In this document: positions 35,445 through 46,851 of the stretch, piece by piece
How the letters are laid out: each line of letters opens with the position of its first letter
How positions within the stretch are numbered: the stretch's first letter is position 1
Assembly: GCA_018401435.1 (NCBI GenBank)
Contig: JAGYJW010000016.1
Location: 60,246 to 124,245 of the forward strand
Reading direction: 5' to 3'
Length of the DNA stretch: 64,000 nucleotides
Source of the DNA: Deltaproteobacteria bacterium
GTDB taxonomy: Bacteria; Myxococcota_A; UBA796; UBA2385
Made by a program: the position numbers and the translations under genes
Notes under the pieces: generated by a model
What the model saw: only the letters and a program-made list of their open reading frames with translations
The model's database searches: none
What the model was told of the DNA's origin: nothing

Positions 35445-36953
35445 CTACGCGGCCGTCGGGCGGGGGCCCAGGGCCTTCATCAAGCCCAGGTAGAGGGCCC
35501 CGGCCAGACCAAAGCCCACAAACCAGGCATAGGTGTAGATCGTGTCGAAGATGGGCGGCAGCACCCCATCTCCGATGGCGCCGGCCTGGTGCAGAAAGCC
35601 CGGTATATTGGGCAGCACCGCCAGGGCGAAGGCCACCAGGGCCGCGGGGTTGAAGCCGCCCTTGTAGCGGTAGGGGCCGTGGGTCTGGAAGAGGGCGTCC
35701 ACGTCCAGCCGGGTGCGGCGCAGCAGGAAGTAGTCGGCCAGCAAGATGCCGACAATGGGCCCCAGCAGCGCGGAATAGCCCACCAGCCAGGTGAAGATAT
35801 AGCCGCCGGTGCTGGCGATCAACTTCCAGGGCAAGATGGCGAAGCCGATTCCCGCCGTGATGTATCCGCCCATCTGGAAGGTGAAGCGCTTGGGCGAGAG
35901 GTTGATGAGGGCGTTGGCCGGGGACACGACATTGGCGGCGATATTGGTGGAGAGGGTGGCCACCGCCAGGGCCAGCAGAGACAGGATGACCGTGCCGCCA
36001 CCGCCGATCATGCCGGCCAGCACGGTGGGATCCCAGACCGGCTCGTGCAGGGCGCCGGTGACCGGGTCCTTGAAGATGACGGTGGTGGCCGAGGTCACCG
36101 CCACGCTGATGAAGGCGAAGAGGGTCATGGTGGTGGGCAGGCCGATGGCCTGGCCCAGCACCTGGTCGCGCTGGCTCTTGGCGAAGCGCGTGAAGTCGGG
36201 GATATTCAGCGAGAGGGTGGCCCAGAAGCCCACCATGGCGGTCAGCGAGGGCACGAAGACGGCGAGGAACTGCCCTTCTTTGGGGCCGCCCGGGTCGAAG
36301 GCGCTGGGCATCTCCAGCATGGCCCCAAAGCCGCCCGCGCCCACATAGGCCCAAGCCAACAGGGCCAGGCCAATCGCGATCAAGAAGGGGGCGGCCAGGG
36401 TCTCCAGCAGGCGGATGGACTCCACCCCCTTGTAGATGATGGCGATCTGCATCACCCAGAAGAGCACGAAGCAGCCGAATTCTCCGCCATTGATGCCTAG
36501 GAAGGGCAGGTCGGCGCCATCCAGCAGGTTGCCGGTCAAGGCGTTGAGCAGCTGGTAGATGGCGAAGCCCCCAAACCAGGTCTGGATGCCAAACCAACCA
36601 CAAGCCACCAGGGCCCGCAGCAAGGAGGGCACATGGGCGCCTTGGATGCCGAAGCTGGCCCGGGCCAGCACGGGAAAGGGCACGCCATACTTGGTGCCGG
36701 CGTGTCCATTGAGCACCATGGGCACCAGCACGATGACATTGCCCAGCATGATGGTGAGCACGGCCTGCCACCAATTCATGCCCTCGCTGACCAGGCCCCC
36801 CGCCAGGGTGTAGGTGGGCACGCAGACCACCATGCCAATCCACAGGCTGGCCATATTCATCACCGACCAGTGGCGCTGGGCCTCCGACGCCGGGCGGAGA
36901 TCGTCGTTGATAAGCCCAGGGTCGGGGTTCTGCGGTTGGCGAGGGACGCTCAT
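35445..36953 (-). CDS. NCS1-family nucleobase transporter (uracil/allantoin/cytosine type)
   Basis: A 502-residue 12-helix sodium- or proton-coupled symporter of nucleobase:cation symporter-1. NMASLWIGMVVCVPTYTLAGGLV, GTKYGVPFPVLARASFGIQGAHVPSLLRALVACGWFGIQTWFGG and LIDWGNRYP-type late loops (here PDPGLINDDLRP at the N-terminus and VISPANALINLSPKRF) fit that family. GGFNPAALVAFALAV near the C-terminus is typical of the allantoin/uracil group. It lies between dihydropyrimidinase (3 bases) and mmsA genes, so the likely substrate is uracil, thymine or a dihydropyrimidine rather than allantoin. Inner membrane. Confidence 0.9.
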   Translation of the reverse strand: MSVPRQPQNPDPGLINDDLRPASEAQRHWSVMNMASLWIGMVVCVPTYTLAGGLVSEGMNWWQAVLTIMLGNVIVLVPMVLNGHAGTKYGVPFPVLARASFGIQGAHVPSLLRALVACGWFGIQTWFGGFAIYQLLNALTGNLLDGADLPFLGINGGEFGCFVLFWVMQIAIIYKGVESIRLLETLAAPFLIAIGLALLAWAYVGAGGFGAMLEMPSAFDPGGPKEGQFLAVFVPSLTAMVGFWATLSLNIPDFTRFAKSQRDQVLGQAIGLPTTMTLFAFISVAVTSATTVIFKDPVTGALHEPVWDPTVLAGMIGGGGTVILSLLALAVATLSTNIAANVVSPANALINLSPKRFTFQMGGYITAGIGFAILPWKLIASTGGYIFTWLVGYSALLGPIVGILLADYFLLRRTRLDVDALFQTHGPYRYKGGFNPAALVAFALAVLPNIPGFLHQAGAIGDGVLPPIFDTIYTYAWFVGFGLAGALYLGLMKALGPRPTAA

Positions 36954-36956
36954 GGT

Positions 36957-38414
<1,458 letters not shown>

Positions 38415-39290
38415 TCAGTGGGGCTTGGGGTTGACCAGATCGTCATAGGCGTCGGGGCGGCGGTCCCGGTAGAACTGCCAGACCTTGCGCACCTCGTCGA
38501 TCATCTCCAGGTCGAGATCGGCGACCACCACCTCATCCTGGTCGCGGCTGGCCATGGCCTCGAACTGGCCGCGGGGGTTGACGAAGTAGGACTGGCCGTA
38601 GAACTCGCCGATGCCCCAGGGGGCCTCTTTGCCCACCCGGTTGATGGCGCCCACGAAGTAGGTGTTGGCGACGGCCGCGGCGGGCTGCTCCAGCTTCCAG
38701 AGGTACTCGGACAGGCCGGCCACCGTGGCGCTGGGGTTGAAGACGATGTCGGCGCCATTGAGGCCCAGGGCGCGCCAGCCTTCGGGGAAGTGGCGGTCGT
38801 AGCAGATGTAGACGCCGACCTTTGCGTACTTGGTATCAAAGACCGGATAGCCGCCATTGCCGGGGGTGAAGAAGTACTTCTCCCAGAAGCCCGAGGTCTG
38901 GGGGATGTGCTGCTTGCGGTACTTGCCCAGGTAGGTGCCGTCGGCGTCGATGACGGCGGCGGTGTTGTAGTAGATGCCGCGGCCCACCTTCTCGTAGATG
39001 GGCACCACGATCACCATCTCGTACTTCTTGGCGTAGGTCGCCATCAAGTCGGTGGTGGGGCCGGGAACGGACTCGGCGGCGTCATACCAGCGCTTGTCCT
39101 GGCTGGGGCAGAAGTAGGGGCCGTTGAAGATCTCCTGCAAGCAGAGGATCTGCACGCCCTTGCGCCCGGCCTCGTCGATGAGGGGCAGGTGCTTGTCCAG
39201 CATGGCCTGCTGGATCTCGGCGACGGGACGAGACTCGTCGTTGATGGGGTTGCTGACCTGAATCAGGCCGCAGCGGACGATCTGGGGCAT
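38415..39290 (-). CDS. beta-ureidopropionase / N-carbamoyl-beta-amino acid amidohydrolase (nitrilase family)
   Basis: A 291-residue nitrilase-superfamily enzyme releasing beta-alanine, CO2 and ammonia from N-carbamoyl-beta-alanine. The Glu-Lys-Cys triad is in LCLQEIFNGPYF, KYRKQHIP and VYICYDRHFPEGWR; NPSATVAGLSEYLWKLEQPAAAVANTYFVGAINRVG is the usual C-terminal half. ATG 39290 follows a strong GGAGG five bases away. It is the first gene of the transcript, so the promoter should lie in the gap to its right. Similar length to bacterial PydC/beta-ureidopropionases, shorter than the animal form. Confidence 0.92.
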   Translation of the reverse strand: MPQIVRCGLIQVSNPINDESRPVAEIQQAMLDKHLPLIDEAGRKGVQILCLQEIFNGPYFCPSQDKRWYDAAESVPGPTTDLMATYAKKYEMVIVVPIYEKVGRGIYYNTAAVIDADGTYLGKYRKQHIPQTSGFWEKYFFTPGNGGYPVFDTKYAKVGVYICYDRHFPEGWRALGLNGADIVFNPSATVAGLSEYLWKLEQPAAAVANTYFVGAINRVGKEAPWGIGEFYGQSYFVNPRGQFEAMASRDQDEVVVADLDLEMIDEVRKVWQFYRDRRPDAYDDLVNPKPH

Positions 39291-41821
39291 GGCTTCCTCC
39301 GGTGGGGCGACGGCCAGGGGGCCGAGGTGGGGGGAGTATAGGGATCGGCTGGCGGAAAGTCGAAGGGACCGCCGACGCGGGCGGGTCGCCGGGCGGGGGG
39401 ACCCTGCAAGAACGCCACAGGATGGGACAAGTTGCCACACGGGTGCGGGCCGCGTGGGGGGCCTCGGTCGGCCGGTCCCCGGCGGGCAGGCGGCATGGGT
39501 GGGGCAGGGCGGGTGCTGGCACGGGCCTCTCCGCGTGCGCCTGCGTCCCCCACCGCGCCCCTGGCACCCACGCCCCGCCTCCTCCCCTCGGCCTGTCCTG
39601 GTGCACCTGTCCTGGTGCACCGCCGCCCTAGCCGACGATGAAGGCGTCCAGGCTGACTTCTTTGGCTCTGTGCGTCCCACGGTCGCCATCCCGGGGGCGG
39701 CTGCGACTTCCATGGCCGCCCTGATGGCAGCGCGAGGGGGGCAGCCGGCAGCTGGCCCAGACCCACCGGGCGCCAGGCTCTCTGCCGGCCGCAGCCAGGC
39801 CCTGGTCGAGAGCGACCGCGTCGACTTCTACCAGTCCAGCCCCACCACCGGCAGGAGGCCGCGCTTGCGGCAGGCCCGACCTGGGACGCCTTCGCGCCGC
39901 TGAACCCCCCTCACCGCGACGATGTCGGTGGTGGCCTCACAGGCGCTGAGGTGCCCGCCACTCGGACTCAGGTGCCAACTCAACTCAGGTGACCAGGCTT
40001 GATCGGTAGACCTGAATATCCATTGATCCTACCCCAGCTCTGCGGTGTGTTTCGACCGTTCCCCGGCTCGTAGACACACGATGAGGACGCGGCCATGCTT
40101 GCCGGGACCTGTCGCTGCGATGGGTTGCCGAGGGAGAGGAGGGAAGAGCCTGGGCAGGCAGGTCGTTATAATTTCTCGCCCAGGATCAGGAAGGATCCAG
40201 GCATCCTCAATGCGTCGCGGAGGGGCTCCGCGGCTTCACTGGAAGGGCCTTGCCTTCCTGCGCGAGGTTAATGGGTAGGCGGGTCCGCCCGTCTGGGCGT
40301 TGGACGGGGCCTCGCCGTCTCACTGCCGGCGCCCGGTGCCACGATGCGAACGAGGTTGTGACGGCGGGCAAGAGGACGATGTGAGCGGCTCTCGACCCAG
40401 GCCGTGCCAGCCCAGGCCCAGAGTGTGTCCCTCCGTTCCATTGCGTGTCGAGGTCCAGAAACGAGTCGTTCTCCCAGTCCCCAGTGGCGCGGATGGCATG
40501 GCTGCATGCACTGCCTTTAAGCGTAAACCACCTGTTTATGGGCAGACTGGTGATGAAGGAGTCGGTCATCGATCACAGAACCACGCTGTTGCTGGCTTGA
40601 TCGTCGTTCATGCGCTGAGACCTGCCAGGCAGTCGCCTTCCAGCCGCAGTCGCCCAGCTCGTGGTCCGGCGAAACTGCTCAAATTGCTGTGGGCACCCCT
40701 TACGCGGACCTCCTGGGTCTCGGCGATCCACCGCCCGGCGGGGGCGCATCAGTGCCCTGACCCGCGAAATGCCTGGACAGGCGCCGGTGCAGCGCGCCCG
40801 CAGTGCCCCGCCCAGGCGCAGCGTCCCAGGGGATCCCGACACACCGCCCGCCAGCATCTTGCGAGTTCTGGATATAGTGACAGTAGCATCACGAGACCAC
40901 CACTGGACCATGGCGTCCGCCGGCTCAGTCGGCTCCGGACGAAGCCCTCCCGAACATCAAGCGCTTCGCCGCGATGCCGCCAGGATGACCACTTGATGCA
41001 TGGCCACCTTGGCAGCCCGGAGGCGGCGTGCAGCTCGGGAGGGCCTTGACCAGAGTAGACCTTCCCGTCAGGCCCGGGTCCATGTCCGGCAGCTGAAGGT
41101 TTCCCCGCTTGGCATGGTGACCTTCGTCGCGTTTGCGCTTCGAGCACGCCGCTGAGGCAGTCCGACGCCGGGACGGCAATGCCAGTGGACTCCGGGTGCA
41201 TGGGCTCATGGTCAGCGCCAGGCGCCCACCATAGTGGCCTGGCTGAGATGCAGTCCCAGGGTCCACCTGCATGCACGCCTCCAAGCCACAGCTCCTTGAG
41301 CTTGGTCCACGGGACCAGTCAGGGCCCCAGAGGCTCAGCCGCAGACCGAGAGTGTACCTTGCTTAATCGTGTCCGTGGGCGAGCCGCACGGCCAGCCAAT
41401 GATCTCGCGCCAGCTTCTGTGCCCAGGCGCTCGACTGTCGCGCAGCGTGCAGAGACCAACGGTCGGAGCCCAGCTGCAAGCCAGGTTGAGCAAGCCCCAC
41501 CAGCTTATGAACCGCGAGGCTTACGGGGTCCTCGACTGGTGCCCCACCGCTTTCCGGCGTCGGGTTATCCCGCAGGGAAGCGGGCGGGGGGATTCAGGGT
41601 TCTTCGTTTCACTCCAGCGTCCTCCTGCTCGTAGGTCTTCGGGCCGGCAGGTGAGTTTTACTCACCCAAGCTCTTCCTTCTCTCGCGGCAGGTCAGGATC
41701 TCTCGCCCGGATGAGCACGCGCAACCCCTGCCGCGCGATCAACCGCAAGAAAGTACGCACCCAGCCCGGGAGCGGCGGGGACCTCGACAGCTACGAGCTG
41801 GTTGGCAGTGGGCCGGAGGGA
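39291..41821. other. 2.5 kb region without a recognisable gene, lower GC
   Basis: No credible gene could be supported. The longest open frames are shadows of each other on both strands, rich in Arg, Pro, Ser and Trp, with no motif; one minus-strand frame of 120 codons (40207-40569) was examined and rejected as unrecognised. GC is visibly lower than elsewhere (30 of 60 bases at 40501-40560, against roughly 70 percent in flanking genes). No transposase, inverted terminal repeat, tRNA, rRNA or array of repeats was found. It may be a decayed island or an RNA-coding or promoter-rich spacer. Confidence 0.6.
39593..39620. repeat. tandem direct repeat of 14 bases
   Basis: CTGTCCTGGTGCAC occurs twice head to tail (39593-39606 and 39607-39620). 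It lies about 300 bases upstream of the ureidopropionase start. The two exact copies suggest replication slippage or a tandem binding site. No function can be supported. Confidence 0.6.
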
Positions 41822-42679
41822 CTACTGAGCAAGCCTGTCGCAGGCGATGCGGCGGGTGTCCAGATCCCAGGGTTTGACCAGGCTGTCGAGGTCGGGGCCC
41901 ACGCCGCAGATCGCGTCGGCCCTGGCGGGGGCGTCGGCCCAGTCGTCCACATACTCGACGTGAAAGGCGGCCTTTCCAGCGCGGGTAAAGGCCGCCAGGC
42001 GGCCGCACTCGTTGAAGCTGGCGCACTCCTCGTTCAACGCCCAGTCAAACCAGGGCAACAAGGCGTCGAGCTGGTCCAGGTCGTTCTTCAGGCCCACGGA
42101 AAGGCCGCGAAGATGGGCTTCGTCCGCCAGGAATCGGTTGTAGTCCAGCTGCTCGGTGGCGTTGAGGCCCAGGCCGTTGCGGTTGGCGTAGCCGTCCACA
42201 TTGTCGGGCTCGACCCCGTCGCATCCCCGCTCGACCGCCAGATCGAGGCGTTCGAGCATGATCTCGCGGACGGTGTCGTCCATGATGTCCACCCAGCGCT
42301 CGCCCTCCCACTCGGGCAGCTTCTGCCCGATGGCGGCGGTAGGAAAGCGGCCGGCGTCGTCGCGCCAGTCCTCCACGGTGCCGGCGCTGAAGTAGCAGAT
42401 GGTGACGATTCCAGCGGCGGACAGCTCGTTCAGGGCCCGATCCGGCGCATCGAAGAGGTCGAGGTCGAACATCTCGACATCGAGCGCGGTGTCGATGGCT
42501 CCAGAGAGCTGCCACTGCCAGCTGGTGCCGGGCTCAGGCTGCCATGCGGGCCCGGGGTCCACGGGTTCGCTGGCGACATAGGGCTGGCAGCGCCCGTCCT
42601 GGGAGATCTCGCCCAGGTCGCATCGGGGGGTGGCGCAGGCGGAGAGGGGGAGCAGGCCAAGGAGGGCGGCTCGCATCAT
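41822..42679 (-). CDS. GH114-like (endo alpha-1,4-polygalactosaminidase type) lipoprotein, 285 aa
   Basis: Lipoprotein signal MMRAALLGLLPLSAC, then a TIM-barrel with features of the GH114/DUF297 family: WQWQLSGAIDTALDVEMFDLDLFDAP at the start, ICYFSAGTVEDWR, RGCDGVEPDNVDGYANRNGLGL (catalytic Glu/Asp region) and GLKNDLDQLDALLPWFDWALNEECASF. In known members this fold hydrolyses galactosaminogalactan-type or related amino-sugar polymers. The start is at the second-last ATG pair that overlaps the stop of the flippase-like gene upstream. Outer-membrane or surface exposure is inferred from the lipobox. Confidence 0.82.
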   Translation of the reverse strand: MMRAALLGLLPLSACATPRCDLGEISQDGRCQPYVASEPVDPGPAWQPEPGTSWQWQLSGAIDTALDVEMFDLDLFDAPDRALNELSAAGIVTICYFSAGTVEDWRDDAGRFPTAAIGQKLPEWEGERWVDIMDDTVREIMLERLDLAVERGCDGVEPDNVDGYANRNGLGLNATEQLDYNRFLADEAHLRGLSVGLKNDLDQLDALLPWFDWALNEECASFNECGRLAAFTRAGKAAFHVEYVDDWADAPARADAICGVGPDLDSLVKPWDLDTRRIACDRLAQ

Positions 42680-43749
42680 CGGCCCTCCATGGGGGCGCCG
42701 GCGCCGATGCTGCCGGCCAGGCGCGCGGCCTCCTGGCGCAGATCGCGCAGATCCAGCCCCTCGCGCCAGGTGGCCAGCACGCCAATCACGGTGACCGGCA
42801 CGAAGCTCACCCCCCAGAAGACGATGGCGAAACCCTGCGCCACCGCCGGCTCCTGGCCCCAGAGCAGCATGGTCATGGTCATCGCGGCATGGAAGCTGCC
42901 CAGGTAGCCGGGCAGCTGGGGCACGACGACGGCAAGGGCGATGGCCACCGCCGTGAAGCAGGCCGCGCCAAAGGGCAGCTCGATGCCGAAGGCGACAAAG
43001 AGCAGCTGGATGGCCAGGGCGCCATTCATCCAGGTGAGCACGCTGAGCAGCCCGGCCTGCACCAGGCCCTTGGGGTCGCGGGCGTTGCCCAGGCCCGCCA
43101 CGAAGCCGTCGAAGAGGCCCATGAAGAGGCCCTGCACCGGCTTCGGGGCGAGCTTCAGGATTGCGGCAAAAATGTGTCTGGCCGCTCGTTCTCGGGTGGC
43201 AAGCGCGAAGAAGATGGCCATGCAGGTGGCGGCCACACCACCCAGGATGCCGCCATAGAGCTTGAGCTTGTAGACCAGCTCGGCGTCGGCATGGCTGGCC
43301 CCTGGCGCGTCGTCGAGGACCAGGGCCATGACCACCAGCACCGATACCAGGCCCAGCAGGTCGTAGACCCGCTCCATGACCGCGGTGGCGACCACCGCCG
43401 GCAAGGGGTGGCCGGTGCGGCGGGCGGCGACGACGGGCTTGGCGACCTCCCCGGCCCGAAAGGGCAGCAAGGTGTTGGCCGCAGCCCCGATGACCTGGGC
43501 GGCGAAGAGGTCCCGCACCCGCGCCTGGGCGCCCAGGGGCCGCAGCAGCACCTTCCAGCGCAGGGCGCGCAGGCCGAATTCGCAGACCAGCAGAATTGCA
43601 GAGAGGGCGACCCAGCGCGGGTTCACCTGGGCCAGGGTCTGCCCCAGCTGGGCCCACTCCACGCCAGTGAGGAACCAGGCCAGTGCCAGCCCGCTCACGA
43701 TCACGGCCACCAGCATCCTGCGGCGGGGGGCAGGGGGCGGTGGGGCCAT
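42676..43749 (-). CDS. YbhN/LPG-synthase-TM-family integral membrane protein
   Basis: A 357-residue protein with about eight membrane helices. LPFRAGEVAKPVVAARRTGHPLPAVVATAVMERVYDLLGL is the conserved loop of UPF0104/YbhN (lysylphosphatidylglycerol synthase TM region), and VPQLPGYLGSFHAAMTMTMLLWG the second. The family has a flippase-like fold and is linked to lipid or glycolipid transport. Start ATG 43749 has TGGAG upstream; a longer frame to 43815 adds only a Pro-rich leader. Its stop overlaps the start of the GH114-like gene, so the two form an operon. Confidence 0.85.
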   Translation of the reverse strand: MAPPPPAPRRRMLVAVIVSGLALAWFLTGVEWAQLGQTLAQVNPRWVALSAILLVCEFGLRALRWKVLLRPLGAQARVRDLFAAQVIGAAANTLLPFRAGEVAKPVVAARRTGHPLPAVVATAVMERVYDLLGLVSVLVVMALVLDDAPGASHADAELVYKLKLYGGILGGVAATCMAIFFALATRERAARHIFAAILKLAPKPVQGLFMGLFDGFVAGLGNARDPKGLVQAGLLSVLTWMNGALAIQLLFVAFGIELPFGAACFTAVAIALAVVVPQLPGYLGSFHAAMTMTMLLWGQEPAVAQGFAIVFWGVSFVPVTVIGVLATWREGLDLRDLRQEAARLAGSIGAGAPMEGR

Positions 43750-43874
43750 GAACCGTGCTCCAGGGGGATGCGCCTTGGCAGACCATAGCCGAGGCGGCGG
43801 CGGGTGGGCGGTCATGGCACGGCCCCTCCGGCCCGGCTACTTGCGGCCTCCTCGCGTCCCGTCCAGGAGCCCTG

Positions 43875-44903
43875 ATGTATCGCCGCGACGACAAGGATGG
43901 CCGGATCTACGATGTGGCCGGCATCGGCAACGCCCTGGTGGATGCCCTGGTGGTCATGGATGAGCGCGAGCTGCTGCTCAGCCATGGACTGGCCCGCGGC
44001 CACATGACCCTGGTGGATCACGACCGCTGGCAGGCCATTTACCGCGAGGTCCAGGACCATGGCGTCGAGATGCAGTCGGGGGGCTCCGGCGCCAACACCA
44101 TCGCCGCGCTGGGCCTGCTGGGGGCGCGGAGCATCTTCTGCGGCCAGGTGGGCGAAGACCAGTTTGGCCATCTCTATGCCAGGCGCCTGCAAGAGGCCTG
44201 CGGCGGCCACGCCCTTCAATGGACCCGCAGCAGCAACACCGGCAAGTGCCTCAGCGTGATCAGCCAGCACGACGCCGAACGCACCATGCTGACCGATCTG
44301 GGCGCCGCGGTGCAGATGACCCACCTCGAAGGCTTCGACGCGGTCATCCGCAGCAGCCGCATGCTTCACGTCGAGGGCTACCTGTTGCACCCCGGCCCCA
44401 TGAACCAGCGCGCCCGCGAAGCCATCGCCATCGCCGTGCAAGAGCAGATCCCAGTCAGCCTGGACGCCGCCGATCCCTCGGTGGTGGCCAGCCAGCGTGG
44501 CGCCATGTGGGAGCTGATCGAAGAGATGGTGGACGTGGTCTTCCTCAACGAAGAAGAGGCCCGCACCCTCTGCGATTCCGATGTGCCCGCCGCCTTGGAC
44601 CGCCTGGGCGATGTGGTGGACACGGTGGTGATCAAGCTGGGCAGCAAGGGCTCCTTGGTGCGCCACGCCGGAGAGACCGTTCAGGTGGGGGTTCACAAGG
44701 TGACCGCCAAAGACACCACCGGCGCCGGCGACGCCTATGCCGCAGGCTTCCTCTTTGGCTATGTACACGGCTGGACCCCCGCCGAGGCCGCCGATCTGGC
44801 TTCCCGGACCGCGTCGCTGACCGTCGAGCAGGTGGGTGCCGTGGTGCGGGATCGCGCCCGCATGCAAGGCGCGGTCGTCGCCGCCCGGGCCGCCCGAAGC
44901 TGA
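43875..44903 (+). CDS. PfkB-family carbohydrate/nucleoside kinase (adenosine kinase-like)
   Basis: A 342-residue ribokinase-fold enzyme. MQSGGSGANTIAALGLLGARSIFCGQVGEDQFG is the first PfkB signature, and DTTGAGDAYAAGFLFG the second, with the catalytic Asp in TTGAGD. IYDVAGIGNALVDALV opens the fold. Family members phosphorylate adenosine or sugars with ATP; the opening GNAxVD and AERTMLTDLGAA are adenosine-kinase-like, so that is the best guess. Start ATG 43875 follows CAGGAGC. The next gene starts 11 bases later and shares a strong Shine-Dalgarno, so they are co-transcribed. Confidence 0.9.
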   Translation: MYRRDDKDGRIYDVAGIGNALVDALVVMDERELLLSHGLARGHMTLVDHDRWQAIYREVQDHGVEMQSGGSGANTIAALGLLGARSIFCGQVGEDQFGHLYARRLQEACGGHALQWTRSSNTGKCLSVISQHDAERTMLTDLGAAVQMTHLEGFDAVIRSSRMLHVEGYLLHPGPMNQRAREAIAIAVQEQIPVSLDAADPSVVASQRGAMWELIEEMVDVVFLNEEEARTLCDSDVPAALDRLGDVVDTVVIKLGSKGSLVRHAGETVQVGVHKVTAKDTTGAGDAYAAGFLFGYVHGWTPAEAADLASRTASLTVEQVGAVVRDRARMQGAVVAARAARS

Positions 44904-44914
44904 AAGGAGGGCGC

Positions 44915-45745
44915 TTGTCTGCTGAGATCCGCCGCCTGTTGCGCTTTGTGGACGCCGATGGGCGCTTGCGTCCCGGCCTGCTGCTGGACTTCGACCCCGC
45001 AGCCGAGGGGCCGGTGGATCCCTCCTGGCGGGTGCAGCCCTGCCAAGGCGACCTCTTTGGAGAGCTGCGCCCCGTCGGTCCGCCGGTGGCGCTGGGCAGC
45101 CTGCGCCTGCTCAGCCCGGTGCTGCCGGGCAAGGTGGTGGGCATCGGGTCGAATTACCGCGACCACGCCGCCGAGATGGGGCGGGCGCTGCCCACCGAAC
45201 CCAAGCTCTTCCTCAAGCCCTCCACGGCGGTGATCGGTCCTGGCGACGCCATCCCCGTGCCCCCGGGCACAGAGCGGGTGGATCACGAGGCCGAGCTGGC
45301 TGTGGTGATCGGTCGCACCGCGGTGCGGGTCCGCGAAGATGAAGCGCTGGACTATGTTCTCGGCTATAGCTGCCTCAATGACGTGACCGCCCGGGACTTC
45401 CAGAAGAAGGATGGCGTCTTTGCCCGCGCCAAGGGCTTTGACGGCTTTTGCCCGCTGGGGCCCTGGATCGTCCAGGGCCTGGACCCCCGGTCCTTGGGGG
45501 TGCGCTGCCGCGTCAACGGGCAGCTGCGCCAGGACGGCAACAGCGCCGATCTGGTCTTTGGGGTGGCGCAGCTCGTCGCCTTTGTGAGCGGCGTGATGAC
45601 GCTTCAGCCCGGCGATGTCATCGCCACTGGCACGCCGATGGGCGTGGGGCCGCTGGTGGCGGGGGACCGGGTCGAGGTCTGGGTGGAGGGCATCGGCTGC
45701 CTGGCCAACCCCGTCATCGACCGGGAGGATCGCCAGCGTGGATGA
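44915..45745 (+). CDS. fumarylacetoacetate hydrolase (FAH) family protein
   Basis: A 276-residue FAH-fold hydrolase or decarboxylase. KVVGIGSNYRDHAAEMGRALPTEPKLFLKPSTAVIGPGDAI is the family's N-terminal block, HEAELAVVIGR supplies metal-binding Glu residues, and YSCLNDVTARDFQKKDGVFARAKGFDGFCPLGPWI the catalytic core. Start is TTG 44915, with a textbook AAAGGAGG at 44903-44910. Substrates in this family include acylpyruvates and 4-hydroxyphenylacetate intermediates; which applies is unclear. Its stop overlaps the next gene by eight bases. Confidence 0.9.
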   Translation: MSAEIRRLLRFVDADGRLRPGLLLDFDPAAEGPVDPSWRVQPCQGDLFGELRPVGPPVALGSLRLLSPVLPGKVVGIGSNYRDHAAEMGRALPTEPKLFLKPSTAVIGPGDAIPVPPGTERVDHEAELAVVIGRTAVRVREDEALDYVLGYSCLNDVTARDFQKKDGVFARAKGFDGFCPLGPWIVQGLDPRSLGVRCRVNGQLRQDGNSADLVFGVAQLVAFVSGVMTLQPGDVIATGTPMGVGPLVAGDRVEVWVEGIGCLANPVIDREDRQRG

Positions 45746-46809
45746 GATCGTCCGCAACGTCATCGTCGCGGCGGTGCTGCTGGTCCTGCTTGGGGGCCTG
45801 ACCTGGAGTCTGCGCCACCGGGCCTCGGCCGCGCTGCTGCTGCTCGCCTTGTCGGTGGTGGGCGGCCTCGGCCTGGGCTTCCTGGTGCCCCTCGACCTGC
45901 TTCAGCTCCCGGCCGACACGGCGCTCGGCGGCGCTGCCGGCACCCTGATGCTCTGGGCCCTCTTTGCGGCCCTGCTGCCCACGGTGGGGCGGCCCGTTCT
46001 GCCCGCGGCGCTGCCCCCGTTGGCCTGGGCGGTGCTCTGCGGCGCCTTCATGGGAGAGATGGGCGCGGCCGCGGTCTTTGGCGCTGCGGCACACCAGCCG
46101 GGCCGCGGCGGCGCGCCTGACCCCTGGCGGCGGCCGCCGGGGCCCTGGTGGGCGCATGGGTGATCCCGCCCTGCTGGCCCTGTCGGGGCACCTGGGCCTG
46201 GACCAGCTGCGGCTGCTGCCGGTGGCCCTGGCCTGCGCCCTGGTGGCCTGGCCCATGCGAGGCGACCTGCTGCCCGAGGCCGCGCCGGGCGTTCCAGCAC
46301 CCCACAAGGGGCTCACTGCGCTGGTTCTGGCGGTCGGCCTCGCGGGGCAGCTGCCCGGGGTCGCCCCCTTCGCCTTGGGTCTGGGGGTGGTGGCCCTGGC
46401 GGTGATGGGCCGCCGGCGTCTGTCGCAGGCTTCCGGCCGGGTGCCCCTGCACATCGCCGGGGTATCGGGCTTGGTGATGGTGGCCACGGCTGCAGGGGTG
46501 CCGGGCCTGGCGGCCATGGGCATCGAGGAGATCCAATACACCCAGGCGCCGCTGCTGCGACCCCTGCTCTTTGGCACCGGCTGGCTGGCGGCCCTGCCCC
46601 TGGACAGCGCGGGGGCGGGTCTGCTCGGACTGTCCTTGCTGGACCGGGCGCGCTCCCTTCATGTGGACGGCGGCGCGCTGCTTCTGGCGGCCGGCGCAGC
46701 CATCGGCGGCCTGGGTCCGCTGGTGGTGGCGGGCGCCTTCCAGCAGGGCTGGCGCATCTGGCTGGTGCAGGGGCTGGTCTGCGGCGGCCTGCTCTGGGTC
46801 GTGCTGTAG
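45738..46809 (+). pseudogene. frame-disrupted polytopic membrane protein
   Basis: From GTG 45738 the frame reads as membrane protein (IVRNVIVAAVLLVLLGGLTW and ALLLLALSVVGGLGLGFL) but ends in a basic run at 46163. A second frame, opening near 46100 and ending at 46809, continues membrane-protein sequence (LTALVLAVGLAGQLPGVAPFALGL, GPLVVAGAFQQGWRIWLVQGLVCGGLLW). Between 46095 and 46165 the best continuous hydrophobic reading (LAAAAGALVGAWV) is in yet a third frame, so two or more indels lie there, near runs of C. Taken together it would be a protein of about 350 residues with 8-9 helices. Pseudogene or sequencing artefact cannot be separated. Confidence 0.6.
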
Positions 46810-46851
46810 GGGCCGGCGTCGGGTATGCGCCGGTCAGCCCCTGGAGCCGCC

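Noticed and set aside
40167..40172. TATAAT sequence in the gene desert
   Set aside because: No -35 element at proper spacing and no gene downstream.
40207..40569. 120-codon minus-strand open frame in the gene desert
   Set aside because: Its product has no motif and other frames of equal length overlap it on both strands.
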